A stretch of 64,000 nt of DNA from Ligilactobacillus pabuli (GTDB lineage: Bacteria > Bacillota > Bacilli > Lactobacillales > Lactobacillaceae): NCBI RefSeq assembly GCF_022836475.1, contig NZ_BQXH01000003.1, positions 1-64,000 of the forward strand. The letters are read 5' to 3'. Shown one piece after another: positions 24,056-33,337 of this stretch. Both the position numbers and the translations under genes were made by a program. Below the pieces are notes generated by a model. The model was not told the DNA's origin. It ran no database searches and saw nothing but the letters and a program-made list of their open reading frames with translations. Each line of letters opens with the position of its first letter. Positions within the stretch are counted from its first letter, which is position 1.

Positions 24056-24447
24056 AATCACCAGAGCAATCACTGTTTGATTATTTTTATAGTCTATGTC
24101 TCAAACATAATTTGCCGACATTCGATTATCTACCAGCGGAAAAAGAAGCTGCTTATCCGTTTGTTTATATCGGGCAAACACAGACACAGGGACAAAACAA
24201 TAAGTATAGTCGCAGCGATCACATCTTTCTCACTATTGATGTGTGGGGAGACAAAAAGCAAAGAAAGACTGTCAGTGAAATAGCTGATGGCCTTTTTAAT
24301 TGTGCAATTGGAAGAATAAAAACTGCTGAATATGAGTTTTATGGGCGTTCCAATCAGCAATCTAAACAGATGATGATTGACACGAGCGTCCCTAATACGG
24401 TCTATCAGCGGGGGCATATAGAAATTGAAATGGAGGTAGTTTTATAA
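24052..24447 (+). CDS. tail terminator protein (DUF806/DUF3168-like)
   Basis: 131 aa: PTFDYLPAEKEAAYPFVYIG and FLTIDVWGDKKQRKTVSEIA match the small alpha/beta tail terminator that caps the tail tube. It lies directly before the tail tube gene, as in related siphophages. Confidence 0.8.
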   Translation: MKSPEQSLFDYFYSLCLKHNLPTFDYLPAEKEAAYPFVYIGQTQTQGQNNKYSRSDHIFLTIDVWGDKKQRKTVSEIADGLFNCAIGRIKTAEYEFYGRSNQQSKQMMIDTSVPNTVYQRGHIEIEMEVVL

Positions 24448-24449
24448 AT

Positions 24450-25013
24450 ATGGTTAAAGTATTAAAAGGTGAAAAAACCTTGCTGTTTGCACGTAGACAT
24501 GCAGACGCAGCAACCAAAGAAATGCAGTTAGTACCGTATCAGACCGGATTAACATTTGACCCAAGTCGTGACAGTGATTCAACTGCCACAAAGAGCGGGT
24601 CTGTCAATACGACATCTAGTGTGGAAACTGACTTAGAAGTCAACTTCTTAAACAACACATCAGAAGTGGCAGACGTATTATTGCAAGCATTGTTCGATGG
24701 TACACAGATGGACATGGAGATTGTGCGTACTGATCGTCAGAATGATAAAGGTGAATATGAAGCATGGTATATGCAGGGCTCTGTGTCAGAAGATTCTAAT
24801 GATAACGATGCAGACGATAGCTCAACACGTGATGTTTCTTTTGCAGTTGATGGCACGCCTAAGCACGGCTGGACGACATTTACGCCAGATCAGCAAGCTG
24901 ATGTTGATTACTTGTTCAAGGGACTGGCTGCAGTTACTGACGAAGATAAAGACGGTGGCGGTACTGCATGGACAGACGCTGATAACGGCAAAGATGCTGA
25001 TTCGGGAAAATAA
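24450..25013 (+). CDS. major tail protein (TP901-1 type)
   Basis: Tail tube subunit, 187 aa: VKVLKGEKTLLFARRHADAA, then PYQTGLTFDPSRDSDSTATK and VSFAVDGTPKHGWTTFTPDQ. The C-terminus is Asp/Gly-rich. The last codons TCG GGA AAA TAA form a perfect slippery heptamer, so a longer tail protein is expected in minor amounts. Confidence 0.9.
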   Translation: MVKVLKGEKTLLFARRHADAATKEMQLVPYQTGLTFDPSRDSDSTATKSGSVNTTSSVETDLEVNFLNNTSEVADVLLQALFDGTQMDMEIVRTDRQNDKGEYEAWYMQGSVSEDSNDNDADDSSTRDVSFAVDGTPKHGWTTFTPDQQADVDYLFKGLAAVTDEDKDGGGTAWTDADNGKDADSGK

Positions 25014-25075
25014 CAGCTCCGGCTAATGTCGTTGGTTCGGCAACAGTCGACGGCGCAATAATATCGGCTGACTAA
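25004..25075 (+). promoter_or_regulatory. predicted -1 frameshift site of the major tail gene and its tag
   Basis: G GGA AAA (25004-25010) sits in frame directly before the TAA stop. A -1 slip adds ITAPANVVGSATVDGAIISA-D and ends at TAA 25073-25075. Downstream, GTTG/CAAC (about 25030-25045) can form a stem within a longer imperfect helix. The tag pattern P-x-x-V-x(5)-T-x-D-G-A-x-I-x-A closely resembles the tag behind the capsid gene. Phage A2 has an analogous second frameshift in its tail gene. Confidence 0.65.
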
Positions 25076-25145
25076 ACTAAGATGCTCGCCAGAGAAATAA
25101 ACAATGCCGTAGTGCGGGGCGGGCATTAATTGGAGGAATTAAAAC

Positions 25146-25481
25146 ATGCAAATCAAAATTAACAATAAAGAAATTGAATTAAAGTTTGGCATCAAGATGA
25201 TCAGAGAGCTTAACAATATTGCAGGGATGAAATTTAACGGTGCGCCTTTTGGTATGGCTATTGCTAAGGTTACTCCTGAATTAAAAATTGGTGACCCATC
25301 TGCATTATCTGATGTGATTTATGCAGCAACTTCTACAGTACAAATGGGACGCCCAAGTCATGATGATGTAGATGAATTCTTGGAATCTCAAAAAGATTTA
25401 GAGCCTATTTTCGATGAAGTTATTAAAGAAATGAATAAAGCTACTGTATTGAAAACTGCATTAAAAAACATGCAAGCCTAG
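25146..25481 (+). CDS. tail assembly chaperone (G-like)
   Basis: 111 aa, helical (MQIKINNKEIELKFGIKMIR; HDDVDEFLESQKDLEPIFDE). It corresponds to lambda gpG: it coats the tape measure during tail assembly and is absent from the virion. GGAGG precedes ATG. The frame ends at TAG 25479 shortly after a slippery heptamer that feeds the T extension. Confidence 0.85.
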   Translation: MQIKINNKEIELKFGIKMIRELNNIAGMKFNGAPFGMAIAKVTPELKIGDPSALSDVIYAATSTVQMGRPSHDDVDEFLESQKDLEPIFDEVIKEMNKATVLKTALKNMQA

Positions 25482-25894
25482 ACGAGGAACAATCAAAGAC
25501 TAGCGAACAAACGTATCACGAAATAGTCTTGAATTGCTTAACTCGTCTAGGCTTTTCTGTCGGTCAAATGCACGAAATAGAGTGCTTGTCGTTGTCTGAC
25601 TACTGGCTTGGCATGGAAGCCTATGCGATTAAGAAAACGCTAGAACGTGAAGATTTGGCGTTACAAGCATGGATGAACCAAACTGTGCAAGCAACTAAAG
25701 GCAGTGACAAGCATCCACAGCCTATGTATAAGAAGTTTGAAGACTTCTACGATGCCAATGAGCTGGAAGATAACATTCGGGGCGAATTTGAGCCCGATTA
25801 TGTTTCAAAACATGCGATCGAGAAAAACGAACAAGATGAGATTCGCAGTCGCTGGGATGCGATTCAAAAAATGAGAGAAAGGAGGAATAAATAA
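25463..25894 (+). CDS. tail assembly chaperone GT extension by -1 frameshift
   Basis: TTA AAA AAC contains A AAA AAC at 25463-25469. After a -1 slip translation reads KKHASLDEEQSKTSEQTYHE and runs on to 25894 (NCLTRLGFSVGQMHEIECLS; DYWLGMEAYAIKK). The extension has no good start of its own, and its frame is exactly -1 of the G gene, matching the conserved G/GT arrangement of long-tailed phages. Confidence 0.85.
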   Translation, partial: KKHASLDEEQSKTSEQTYHEIVLNCLTRLGFSVGQMHEIECLSLSDYWLGMEAYAIKKTLEREDLALQAWMNQTVQATKGSDKHPQPMYKKFEDFYDANELEDNIRGEFEPDYVSKHAIEKNEQDEIRSRWDAIQKMRERRNK

Positions 25895-28800
25895 GTGGAA
25901 AGTTATTCAGTTGAAGCTGTTTTAAAGGCTGTTGATAGTGGCTTTTCTGACACATTCAAAGAAGCTACTAAAACTGCTAGCTCGCTCTCTCAACGTGTGG
26001 GTGGGTCATTGCAGAAAGTCGGCAAGATGTCAACGATTACTGGCCTAGCTGTTGGTGCAGCAGCAGGCAAAGCAATTAAATCATATGGTGACTTCCAAGA
26101 AAGCATTAACAAGGCGGCGGTTATTGCCGGTTCAAGCAACAAGAAACTGAGCGGTAACATGAAAGATTTGGAAAAAGTTGCCTTGTCACTGGGGAAGACG
26201 TTGCCTATCTCAGCCGAAGATGCTGGGAATGCGATGGTTGAAATGGCGCGGAATGGTGCGTCAATTAAAGACTTGAAGAAAGAATTCCCTGCAATTGCCA
26301 AAGCTGCGGCAGTTTCTGGCGAAGATTTATCACAGACAGCCACGACCGTTCAGCAAGCAATGAACATCTGGGGTGGCGGTGCGAAGAATGCTGCTAAAGA
26401 TTCAGCCACTCTGGCGATCGTTGCCAACAAGTCAAATGCTGAAATTGGCGATATGCAACAGGTATTCGCCAACGTTGGTACGACAGCGAAAAACATGGGC
26501 TACTCACTCAAAGATGTGGCAATTGCCGCAGGTGTTATGACTAACGCCGGTATTCCTGCCGCTCAAGCGTCAATGGATTTGAATCATGCGTTTGCCCAAA
26601 TGGTTAAGCCATCTAAGACAGCTCAAGGTGAGATGAAGAAATTAGGCCTGTCATATACTAATGCTCAAGGCGAAATGAAACCACTCAAGACAATCATTCA
26701 AGATGTGGGCAAAGCCACTAAAGGAATGTCTGGAGCACAGAAAACTGCTGCTTTAAACATGTTGTTTGGTGCAGCAGGCGCTAAAGCAATGGCTCCGTTA
26801 CTAGATTCAGTAGGCGACAAGGCTAAAAAGTCTGGTAAAGGTTGGGATAGTTTTAGTTCTGCCATTGATAAAGGCGCAGGATCAGCGAAGAAAGCTAATA
26901 AGTACCTGAGTGATAACTCACAGAATATGACTAAGAACGTGGGACAGTCACTTGCGCAGATGGCTGACGCATTCGATGCGTTAGTGAAGACTTCGATTGG
27001 TTCAATTGCTCCACAGATTAGGGCAGTTGCTGACGCTTTAGGAGATTTTGCAACTTGGCTAAACAATTCTAAAAGCCCACTTGCTGGCTTCGTTAAAAAG
27101 CTAATTGCTTTGAGTCCTGTAATTGCTGGCGTGTTGGTCGTCTTTGGATTATTAGCTAGCGGCGTTGGAAAATTAATCAAAGCATTCTCAAGTCCGGTCA
27201 AAGCCATCCAATCATTTGGAAAAGGTGCACAGACAGCCGGTAAGTTTGCCGGAGCGTCTGCTGGCCAGATTGCTGCAATGGGAGCTAAAGCATTAGGAAT
27301 TGGTGCAGGAATTGGAATTGCTGCCGCAGGAATTGGCGTCTTTGCGATGGGTGTTGCTAAAATGGCAAGCACTGGTAAGTCTGGCCTGATTGCATTAGCA
27401 GCATTAACTGCTTCGATTGTGGTATTAGCCGGCACGTTTGCTTTGCTTAAAGGCCCATTGACTGCAGCGATTCCTGCAATGTTGGCGTTGTCAGTTGTTT
27501 TGATTGCCGTTGGTGCGGCGGCAATAATGACTGGTGCAGGAATGCAAATGCTAGCTAGCACTTTGCCAACCGTGTCGCAATATGGACTTAGCGCATCAGT
27601 TGGTTTTATTGCATTGGCAGGAGCGATGGTATTAATGGCACCTGCGTTGGTATTAGTTGCAGCAGGCTTGCTCGCTGTATCAGTACCATTAGCGGCGATT
27701 TCAATTGTGATTGTGGTTGTTGCTGCCGCGTTTACGGCCATGTCTTTAGCGTCTATTGCATTAGGAGCTGGTTTGATTCTAGTTGGTGCTGGTTTAGCAA
27801 TCGTGTCAACAACACTTCCTGTATTGGCACAATATGGTTTACAAGCTGCATTAGCAATGACAGCATTAGGAGCTGCATCTATTGTTATGGGGGCCGCTTC
27901 GTTAGTGCTAGCCGCTGGCTTACTTGCCGTATCTATTCCACTAGCACTAATTGCAGTAACTCTAGTTGTTGCATCAGTCGCAGCATTAGCGTTCGGTGCA
28001 GCTATTATGCTGGTTGGTACAGGAACAATAATTGCTGGTGCTGGAATGGCGATGTTAGCAACAACATTACCGATAGTCGTTGCTAGTACGTTAATGGCAA
28101 CCGCAGCATTAATGGCATTTTCAGCCACAATTCTAGTGACTACTGCAGCATCTTTGGCAGGTGCTGTTGGTTTAGCTGCATTAGGCGCAGCGGGGCTCGT
28201 CGCTGGGATTGGTCTTACTGCTGTTGGAGCAGCAGGGATGATTGCTGGCGTAGCGTTGGCACTTATCGCTGGAAGTATTGTTGTTGCCGCTGTCGGCGTG
28301 GTGGCTTTTGCTGTGGGAGTTACAAAAGCTGCAAAGCCGACTGGAACATTTGCTACTAATTTGCTTAAACTATCTGCCGCTGGTGTGGCGATGGCAGCCG
28401 GTGCCGCCGGAATTGCTGCCGCTGCAGCTGCAATTGGAGTGTTTGGTGCCGCCGTCGCATTGGTTGGTGGAAAGATTAAATCATTATCGTCCGCAGTCGT
28501 GTCAATGGATAATAACTTTGCGACAATGAAAGGACATGCTAATAGTGCCAAAAGTGCTGTGACAAGTTTTGGTTCTGCTACTGCTTCAGCAAAGTCACAG
28601 GTGAGTGGCTTTGCAAGTGGAGTAGCAAGCAGCATGTCACGTATGTCTTCTAGCGTTAAATCAGCAATGAATACCGCTAAGTCAGCTGTGCGCAGTAGTT
28701 TTGCAGGAATGAAGAGTGCTGCAAGTTCTGGTGCGTCTGGTATGGTTTCAGCCGTTCGTTCTAAGATGGCAAGCTTGAAGTCATCAGTTAGTTCTGCTAT

Positions 28801-29329
28801 GCGTGGTGCTGCCAATTCAGCTCGTAGTGCTCGGGGAGCTTTTCAGTCAGCTGGGGGTTATGCTGCCGCTGGTATGAGTGCGGGTATTTTAGCACAACAA
28901 GGCTCAGTTATGGCAGCAGCCGCACGAGTTGCTTCGGCAGCCGCAGCAGCCGCACGTAAGAATCTGAAAATTCATTCACCTTCACGTGTTTTCTTTGATA
29001 TTGGTGGGTTTACAACGGCTGGTTTTATTAATGGTATTGGTTCGATGGATCGTTCAGTCGTTAGTGCTGCTAACGGTATTGGTGATTTAGCGGCTAACGC
29101 TATTAGCAAACCAGTGAATGATTTAAACTCACGTGTCAACGGCTCATACAGCGGTTCACTGACGATGCAGGATAGCAGTCTGCAAATGCAGAATAACGCA
29201 CTGCTGCGGGTGATTGCTAATAAGAATACTAATCTATACCTTGACGGTGACACTTTAGTCGGTGGCACTGCTGACCGTATAAACAATAATTTGGGGAATA
29301 AATCGCAATTAGAAGGGAGATGGAGTTAG
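25895..29329 (+). CDS. tape measure protein
   Basis: 1144 aa; sets tail length. The N-terminal ~300 aa is the TP901 tape-measure core (AGKAIKSYGDFQESINKAAV; GVMTNAGIPAAQASMDLNHA). A long Ala/Val/Leu-rich membrane-like region (~385-800) follows, then Ser/Ala-rich helices and a C-terminal LKIHSPSRVFFDIGGF motif typical of tape measures. Residues 555-638 and 639-722 are an 84-residue tandem repeat (both contain LLAVS-V/I-PLA). GTG 25895 behind AAAGGAGG. No lysozyme or peptidase domain was seen. Confidence 0.93.
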   Translation: MESYSVEAVLKAVDSGFSDTFKEATKTASSLSQRVGGSLQKVGKMSTITGLAVGAAAGKAIKSYGDFQESINKAAVIAGSSNKKLSGNMKDLEKVALSLGKTLPISAEDAGNAMVEMARNGASIKDLKKEFPAIAKAAAVSGEDLSQTATTVQQAMNIWGGGAKNAAKDSATLAIVANKSNAEIGDMQQVFANVGTTAKNMGYSLKDVAIAAGVMTNAGIPAAQASMDLNHAFAQMVKPSKTAQGEMKKLGLSYTNAQGEMKPLKTIIQDVGKATKGMSGAQKTAALNMLFGAAGAKAMAPLLDSVGDKAKKSGKGWDSFSSAIDKGAGSAKKANKYLSDNSQNMTKNVGQSLAQMADAFDALVKTSIGSIAPQIRAVADALGDFATWLNNSKSPLAGFVKKLIALSPVIAGVLVVFGLLASGVGKLIKAFSSPVKAIQSFGKGAQTAGKFAGASAGQIAAMGAKALGIGAGIGIAAAGIGVFAMGVAKMASTGKSGLIALAALTASIVVLAGTFALLKGPLTAAIPAMLALSVVLIAVGAAAIMTGAGMQMLASTLPTVSQYGLSASVGFIALAGAMVLMAPALVLVAAGLLAVSVPLAAISIVIVVVAAAFTAMSLASIALGAGLILVGAGLAIVSTTLPVLAQYGLQAALAMTALGAASIVMGAASLVLAAGLLAVSIPLALIAVTLVVASVAALAFGAAIMLVGTGTIIAGAGMAMLATTLPIVVASTLMATAALMAFSATILVTTAASLAGAVGLAALGAAGLVAGIGLTAVGAAGMIAGVALALIAGSIVVAAVGVVAFAVGVTKAAKPTGTFATNLLKLSAAGVAMAAGAAGIAAAAAAIGVFGAAVALVGGKIKSLSSAVVSMDNNFATMKGHANSAKSAVTSFGSATASAKSQVSGFASGVASSMSRMSSSVKSAMNTAKSAVRSSFAGMKSAASSGASGMVSAVRSKMASLKSSVSSAMRGAANSARSARGAFQSAGGYAAAGMSAGILAQQGSVMAAAARVASAAAAAARKNLKIHSPSRVFFDIGGFTTAGFINGIGSMDRSVVSAANGIGDLAANAISKPVNDLNSRVNGSYSGSLTMQDSSLQMQNNALLRVIANKNTNLYLDGDTLVGGTADRINNNLGNKSQLEGRWS

Positions 29330-30063
29330 TGGAGTATGGTTTTCACGATCTTTGTATTAGCAAAATCTTAGATCAGAACGAAAATATAACTGAAGGCTTT
29401 GAATTTGGTTCATTTAATTCAACCGAGAACAGCCTCTGGCTAGTCACACGTGACGCTCCAACTCCTGATGAGTTTGAAGTTCTTGAGACTGTCCCAGGAA
29501 TGCAAGGTAGTTATGATTTTTCTGATTTAGGAACTGGTGAGCGATTTTTCCAAAACAGAGAGGTCAGTTATCAGTGCTTATTTATTTCCCAAGAATATAT
29601 CGATCGTAAGACGATAGAGCATGAACTCAAACGTAAGTTAATGCCATTAGGCATACAGAATCTATATGACAGCCACATGCCAGTACACCATTGGCAAGGT
29701 AAATGCAAGTCTGTATCTGTGGACGATGATGCTAAATATGGCAAGCTAACGGTGACTGTTACGTTTAGTTGTTATCCTTTCGCCATTTCTAATTACGCTG
29801 AGGGCGACGACCTGTGGGATGATGTTTATTTCCCAGATTGGACCTTTTCAGAACAAAAATACTCAGTCAATGGTTTTAAAATCATTAATGTGCTGAACTC
29901 AGGTTCTAAATCAGTTCAGGCAGATTTAAAAATATCTGGAACTGTTCGTATTGAGGGAGATGTCGTTGCTGGCAAAGCTACGCTTAAGCGAGGACTTAAC
30001 AGCTTTCAGATTATCGGAAATGGAACTATCGAGTTTATTTTCTATCGTGAGGAGATGTTCTGA
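29329..30063 (+). CDS. distal tail protein (Dit)
   Basis: 244 aa from GTG 29329, which overlaps the tape measure stop (TAGTG) and lies 11 nt behind GGGAG; an in-frame ATG at 29320 abuts the Shine-Dalgarno. Family features: DAPTPDEFEVLETVPGMQGS and the N-terminal Dit belt region (FFQNREVSYQCLFISQEYID), with a galectin-like C-terminus. Forms the hub between tail tube and baseplate. Confidence 0.85.
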   Translation: MEYGFHDLCISKILDQNENITEGFEFGSFNSTENSLWLVTRDAPTPDEFEVLETVPGMQGSYDFSDLGTGERFFQNREVSYQCLFISQEYIDRKTIEHELKRKLMPLGIQNLYDSHMPVHHWQGKCKSVSVDDDAKYGKLTVTVTFSCYPFAISNYAEGDDLWDDVYFPDWTFSEQKYSVNGFKIINVLNSGSKSVQADLKISGTVRIEGDVVAGKATLKRGLNSFQIIGNGTIEFIFYREEMF

Positions 30064-31526
30064 TGGCTTATAAAATTATTGGTTATAAGGATGTCTACGA
30101 TAAAGACGGCTTTATTGTCTATGACCCGACAGTTAATCGGTTTATCAGCGAAGGAAAGCTCACCCTAAAAGAAAATGAAGTTGATGATTTAGTCTTAACC
30201 GTGAACCAAAACAGCCCCTTATTTGGGACCGTTGAACCAATGCAAACTATGGTGGATGTTTATGATGATAATGAGCTTATTTTTCGGGGGAGAGCTTTAA
30301 AACCGACTCGTCAAATGAAAGACAGTGGCCAGTTCATACAAAGCTTTACCTTTGAATCGATATTTTCTTATCTGATTGATTCAAACCAGACTTATGCAGA
30401 AATACACAATATGACGATTAAGCAGTTCTTTACCAAATTGATTGACTTTCACAATTCAAGAATGCCACCGCACAAACGTTTTGCGGTCAGAAATGTTAAT
30501 GTGACCAATTCAACTGATAACGTCTATTATTATGTAGATTATGTCAGTACTTGGGATACTCTTAAAGACAAACTGCTAAGTCGTTTGGGTGGATATTTCC
30601 GCATGGAGTACAAGAATGGTGTTAACTATCTTGACTACATGCAAGATATTGGCAAAGACCATCTGAATGATACACCAATTCAATTCACTAAGAATATGCA
30701 GTCGGCTAGTGTGGAAGTTGACCCTACGCAAATCATCACTCGTCTGTTTCCTTATGGCGCTACGATTGAGGATGACGACCCTAACAATACAGCAGCATCT
30801 CGTCCAAGGATTGACATTAAGAGCGTTAACGACGGTTTCGACCACATTGACGATCCACAATTATTAGCTCAGTTTGGTGCAATAGACGGTTCGCAGATGT
30901 GGGACGATGTGCACGACCCTAAAATATTGCTGACTAAAGCTAAAGAGTGGTTAGCTCAACAGGGTACAGCAAAGCAAACGTATACAGTTACAGCACTAGA
31001 ATTAAGAAATAGCGGTTATGATTCCTTTAAGGTGTCAGACCGCTATTTATTTGTTAATCCAAATGTTTCTGGGACGCAGTTGTTACGACTAACCCAGAAA
31101 GAAATCGACATTACACAGCCGTATAAGTCTACTTTGACGTTTGGTCCCAAGGTTCAAACATTGAGCCAATATCAGGCTGAAAACAAGCGGATGTCGGTGC
31201 AAGTTGATAACCTGCGTCACCAAGTTAACGGGTATAGCACGCGAATCGTTTCATTAAACGCCAAGGCTAAACAGCTGACCGATACTATTTCATCACAGCA
31301 AAGCATTATCGAGTCGGTTAAGAATGATGTTAATAATGCTGATTTAAATGGTATAAACGGAAAGCTTGCACAACTCCAAGGCACAACAGAATCAATTAAG
31401 AATCAAGTAGCTAACTTAGACTACGTATCGCAAAGTGTTTTTAACAGCTATAAAAATCAACAGCTACAAATTAACAATAATGTTGAAGCGAGATTACAGA
31501 AATTAGAAGGAGGTTCTACTTCCTAA
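30063..31526 (+). CDS. tail-associated protein, endopeptidase-type tail (Tal-like)
   Basis: 487 aa. The N-terminal ~370 residues form the gp27-like tail tip hub (EVDDLVLTVNQNSPLFGTVE; FIQSFTFESIFSYLIDSNQT; TRLFPYGATIE). The C-terminal ~110 residues form a coiled coil (NKRMSVQVDNLRHQVNGYST). No obvious catalytic peptidase motif. TGATGG overlap with Dit. Confidence 0.85.
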   Translation: MAYKIIGYKDVYDKDGFIVYDPTVNRFISEGKLTLKENEVDDLVLTVNQNSPLFGTVEPMQTMVDVYDDNELIFRGRALKPTRQMKDSGQFIQSFTFESIFSYLIDSNQTYAEIHNMTIKQFFTKLIDFHNSRMPPHKRFAVRNVNVTNSTDNVYYYVDYVSTWDTLKDKLLSRLGGYFRMEYKNGVNYLDYMQDIGKDHLNDTPIQFTKNMQSASVEVDPTQIITRLFPYGATIEDDDPNNTAASRPRIDIKSVNDGFDHIDDPQLLAQFGAIDGSQMWDDVHDPKILLTKAKEWLAQQGTAKQTYTVTALELRNSGYDSFKVSDRYLFVNPNVSGTQLLRLTQKEIDITQPYKSTLTFGPKVQTLSQYQAENKRMSVQVDNLRHQVNGYSTRIVSLNAKAKQLTDTISSQQSIIESVKNDVNNADLNGINGKLAQLQGTTESIKNQVANLDYVSQSVFNSYKNQQLQINNNVEARLQKLEGGSTS

Positions 31527-33337
31527 TGGAAATGGACAAAGTAGAAACTAGAGAAGATACACATTTTGATCAATCAAAATTAAACTCAATTGCTGAAATT
31601 AGTAACACTATCAGACATGACCCAAGCGCCTATTCAGTGCGTGGTGCAATGGCGCAGCAAGGAGAAGCGCTGGTAAAACTAATACAAGAAGAAGGGGGCA
31701 ATCAGAGTGCCGAAGTTGCAGAAGCGCGTGGGAGTTTTGGAACGCTAGGGATGCGAGAATCTGCACAGGATAATGCAATTTATACCGCACAAAGTGATGC
31801 AGTTGCAGGCGTTCAGCAATCAACTGAAGCAATCAACTTAGCCAGAAACCTAAGCAGTGGTGGGCCCGCTGGAGTTTTTGATACAGTTAATGATTTAAAA
31901 AACGCCTTTCCAAGCGGTGATAGTCGTGTCTATCTTGTCTTAGCCGATGGTAAGGTTTATTACTACAGTTACACAAAAGGTTGGACTGCTGCAGTAGTAT
32001 ACCAGGCAACAGGATTGCCAGATAACGGAATCACTAGTTCCAAGCTGGCTTATAACGCACAATATGGCGAGATAGTTTGTGCCGGAATCTCAATCAGCCC
32101 TGAGAAAATGCAGGTTATCATTACTAACTGTTATCGGGTTACTTCAAGCATTTTGAGCTTTAACGTTAACAAAAGCATCACTGTTGCATTGACCCCTACC
32201 ACTGCAACAGGCTTTTTTATTGCGTTTAATACTACAAATTCAACTTTCAGATCAACTACTAATATTTCTTCAATTACAAATGATGAAGTATATCTAGGTT
32301 GGCTATCGGTAACTCCTAGCGGGGTAACACACAATCTCCGTGGCAATAATGTCACAGTCGATAATGCTCCCGATTTGACAACTAATTTCGTAGTTGCCAG
32401 TCAAAAGCCAGCCATTGTTGATGTTGCAAATAAGACTATTGACTTCTCAAAGACAGGTGGATACTGTCGTGTATTCTATACTGATCAACAGTGGGTAGAT
32501 TTAAAAGCCAAAAATCCTAGTCCAGTTGATATTTCTGCGAATGGTGCAAATAGCTCGTTTATATTTGTCAACAAGGACTCAGGAGTGGTTACTGCCGATT
32601 CGGGTATTAATAATAGAGGTAACCGTACACTCTTAGGATATATCACTTGGGGCGACTTTATGGAACACGATTTAGGAAGTTTGAGAGTCGAGTTTGTTGA
32701 CTATCCGACTAAAGTTTCTGTCGGTGGGATGAGTTATGTTGCAATAGGCGACTCAATTACTGCTTCATATAATATTGTTAAATGGGCATCAATCGTTGCT
32801 GGTGCTTTGAACTTGCCAAGCATGCAGAATCTAGGCATAAAAGGCGCAACTTATTCAGTTAGAGATGGTCATGAAGATAGCGCAGTCGATAAGATCAACG
32901 ATGTCAAAGGAGATCTAATCACAATTTCTTATGGTGTTAATGATTTCCATGCTGGCTTACCGTTGGGAACATTTGGCAGCAGTAATACTAAAGAATTATA
33001 TGGGGCTTTAGATTATGTTTATTCAACAGTGATCGCAAACAATCCAAATTCTAGAATATTGGTTATCACTCCGATGAAGCAGCACGGGTATAATGAAGCA
33101 CCCGATAGCTACACCAAGAACTCTCAAGGATTGCTACAAGCCGACTATGTGCAAGCTATTAAAGAAGTTGCTGGTAAGTATGCTCTACCAGTTATTGATA
33201 TGTATAACAACTCTGGTATGTCACCGTTCAGCGAAGCACAAGCAACTCAATATTTTCGCGATGGTCTGCATCCTAATCAGGCTGGAGAGTATGTTTACGC
33301 TCGAAAAATTGTAGAAGCTATTAAATCATTGAGCTAA
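31526..33337 (+). CDS. tail fibre / receptor-binding protein with SGNH (GDSL) hydrolase domain
   Basis: 603 aa. After an N-terminal attachment region and beta-rich middle, residues ~395-603 form an SGNH hydrolase: block I AIGDSIT (~405), block II NLGIKGAT, block III GVNDFH (~470), and block V DGLHPN (~578) with Asp-His. Such domains on phage fibres remove acyl groups from surface glycans (teichoic acids or polysaccharide), pointing to an acylated receptor; the substrate is inferred only. Confidence 0.85.
   Translation: MEMDKVETREDTHFDQSKLNSIAEISNTIRHDPSAYSVRGAMAQQGEALVKLIQEEGGNQSAEVAEARGSFGTLGMRESAQDNAIYTAQSDAVAGVQQSTEAINLARNLSSGGPAGVFDTVNDLKNAFPSGDSRVYLVLADGKVYYYSYTKGWTAAVVYQATGLPDNGITSSKLAYNAQYGEIVCAGISISPEKMQVIITNCYRVTSSILSFNVNKSITVALTPTTATGFFIAFNTTNSTFRSTTNISSITNDEVYLGWLSVTPSGVTHNLRGNNVTVDNAPDLTTNFVVASQKPAIVDVANKTIDFSKTGGYCRVFYTDQQWVDLKAKNPSPVDISANGANSSFIFVNKDSGVVTADSGINNRGNRTLLGYITWGDFMEHDLGSLRVEFVDYPTKVSVGGMSYVAIGDSITASYNIVKWASIVAGALNLPSMQNLGIKGATYSVRDGHEDSAVDKINDVKGDLITISYGVNDFHAGLPLGTFGSSNTKELYGALDYVYSTVIANNPNSRILVITPMKQHGYNEAPDSYTKNSQGLLQADYVQAIKEVAGKYALPVIDMYNNSGMSPFSEAQATQYFRDGLHPNQAGEYVYARKIVEAIKSLS

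Noticed and set aside
26698-28815. 705-codon open frame antisense to the tape measure gene
   Set aside because: Ala/Pro/Ile/Thr-rich translation with no start signal; it is the mirror of the Ala/Val-rich tape measure codons.
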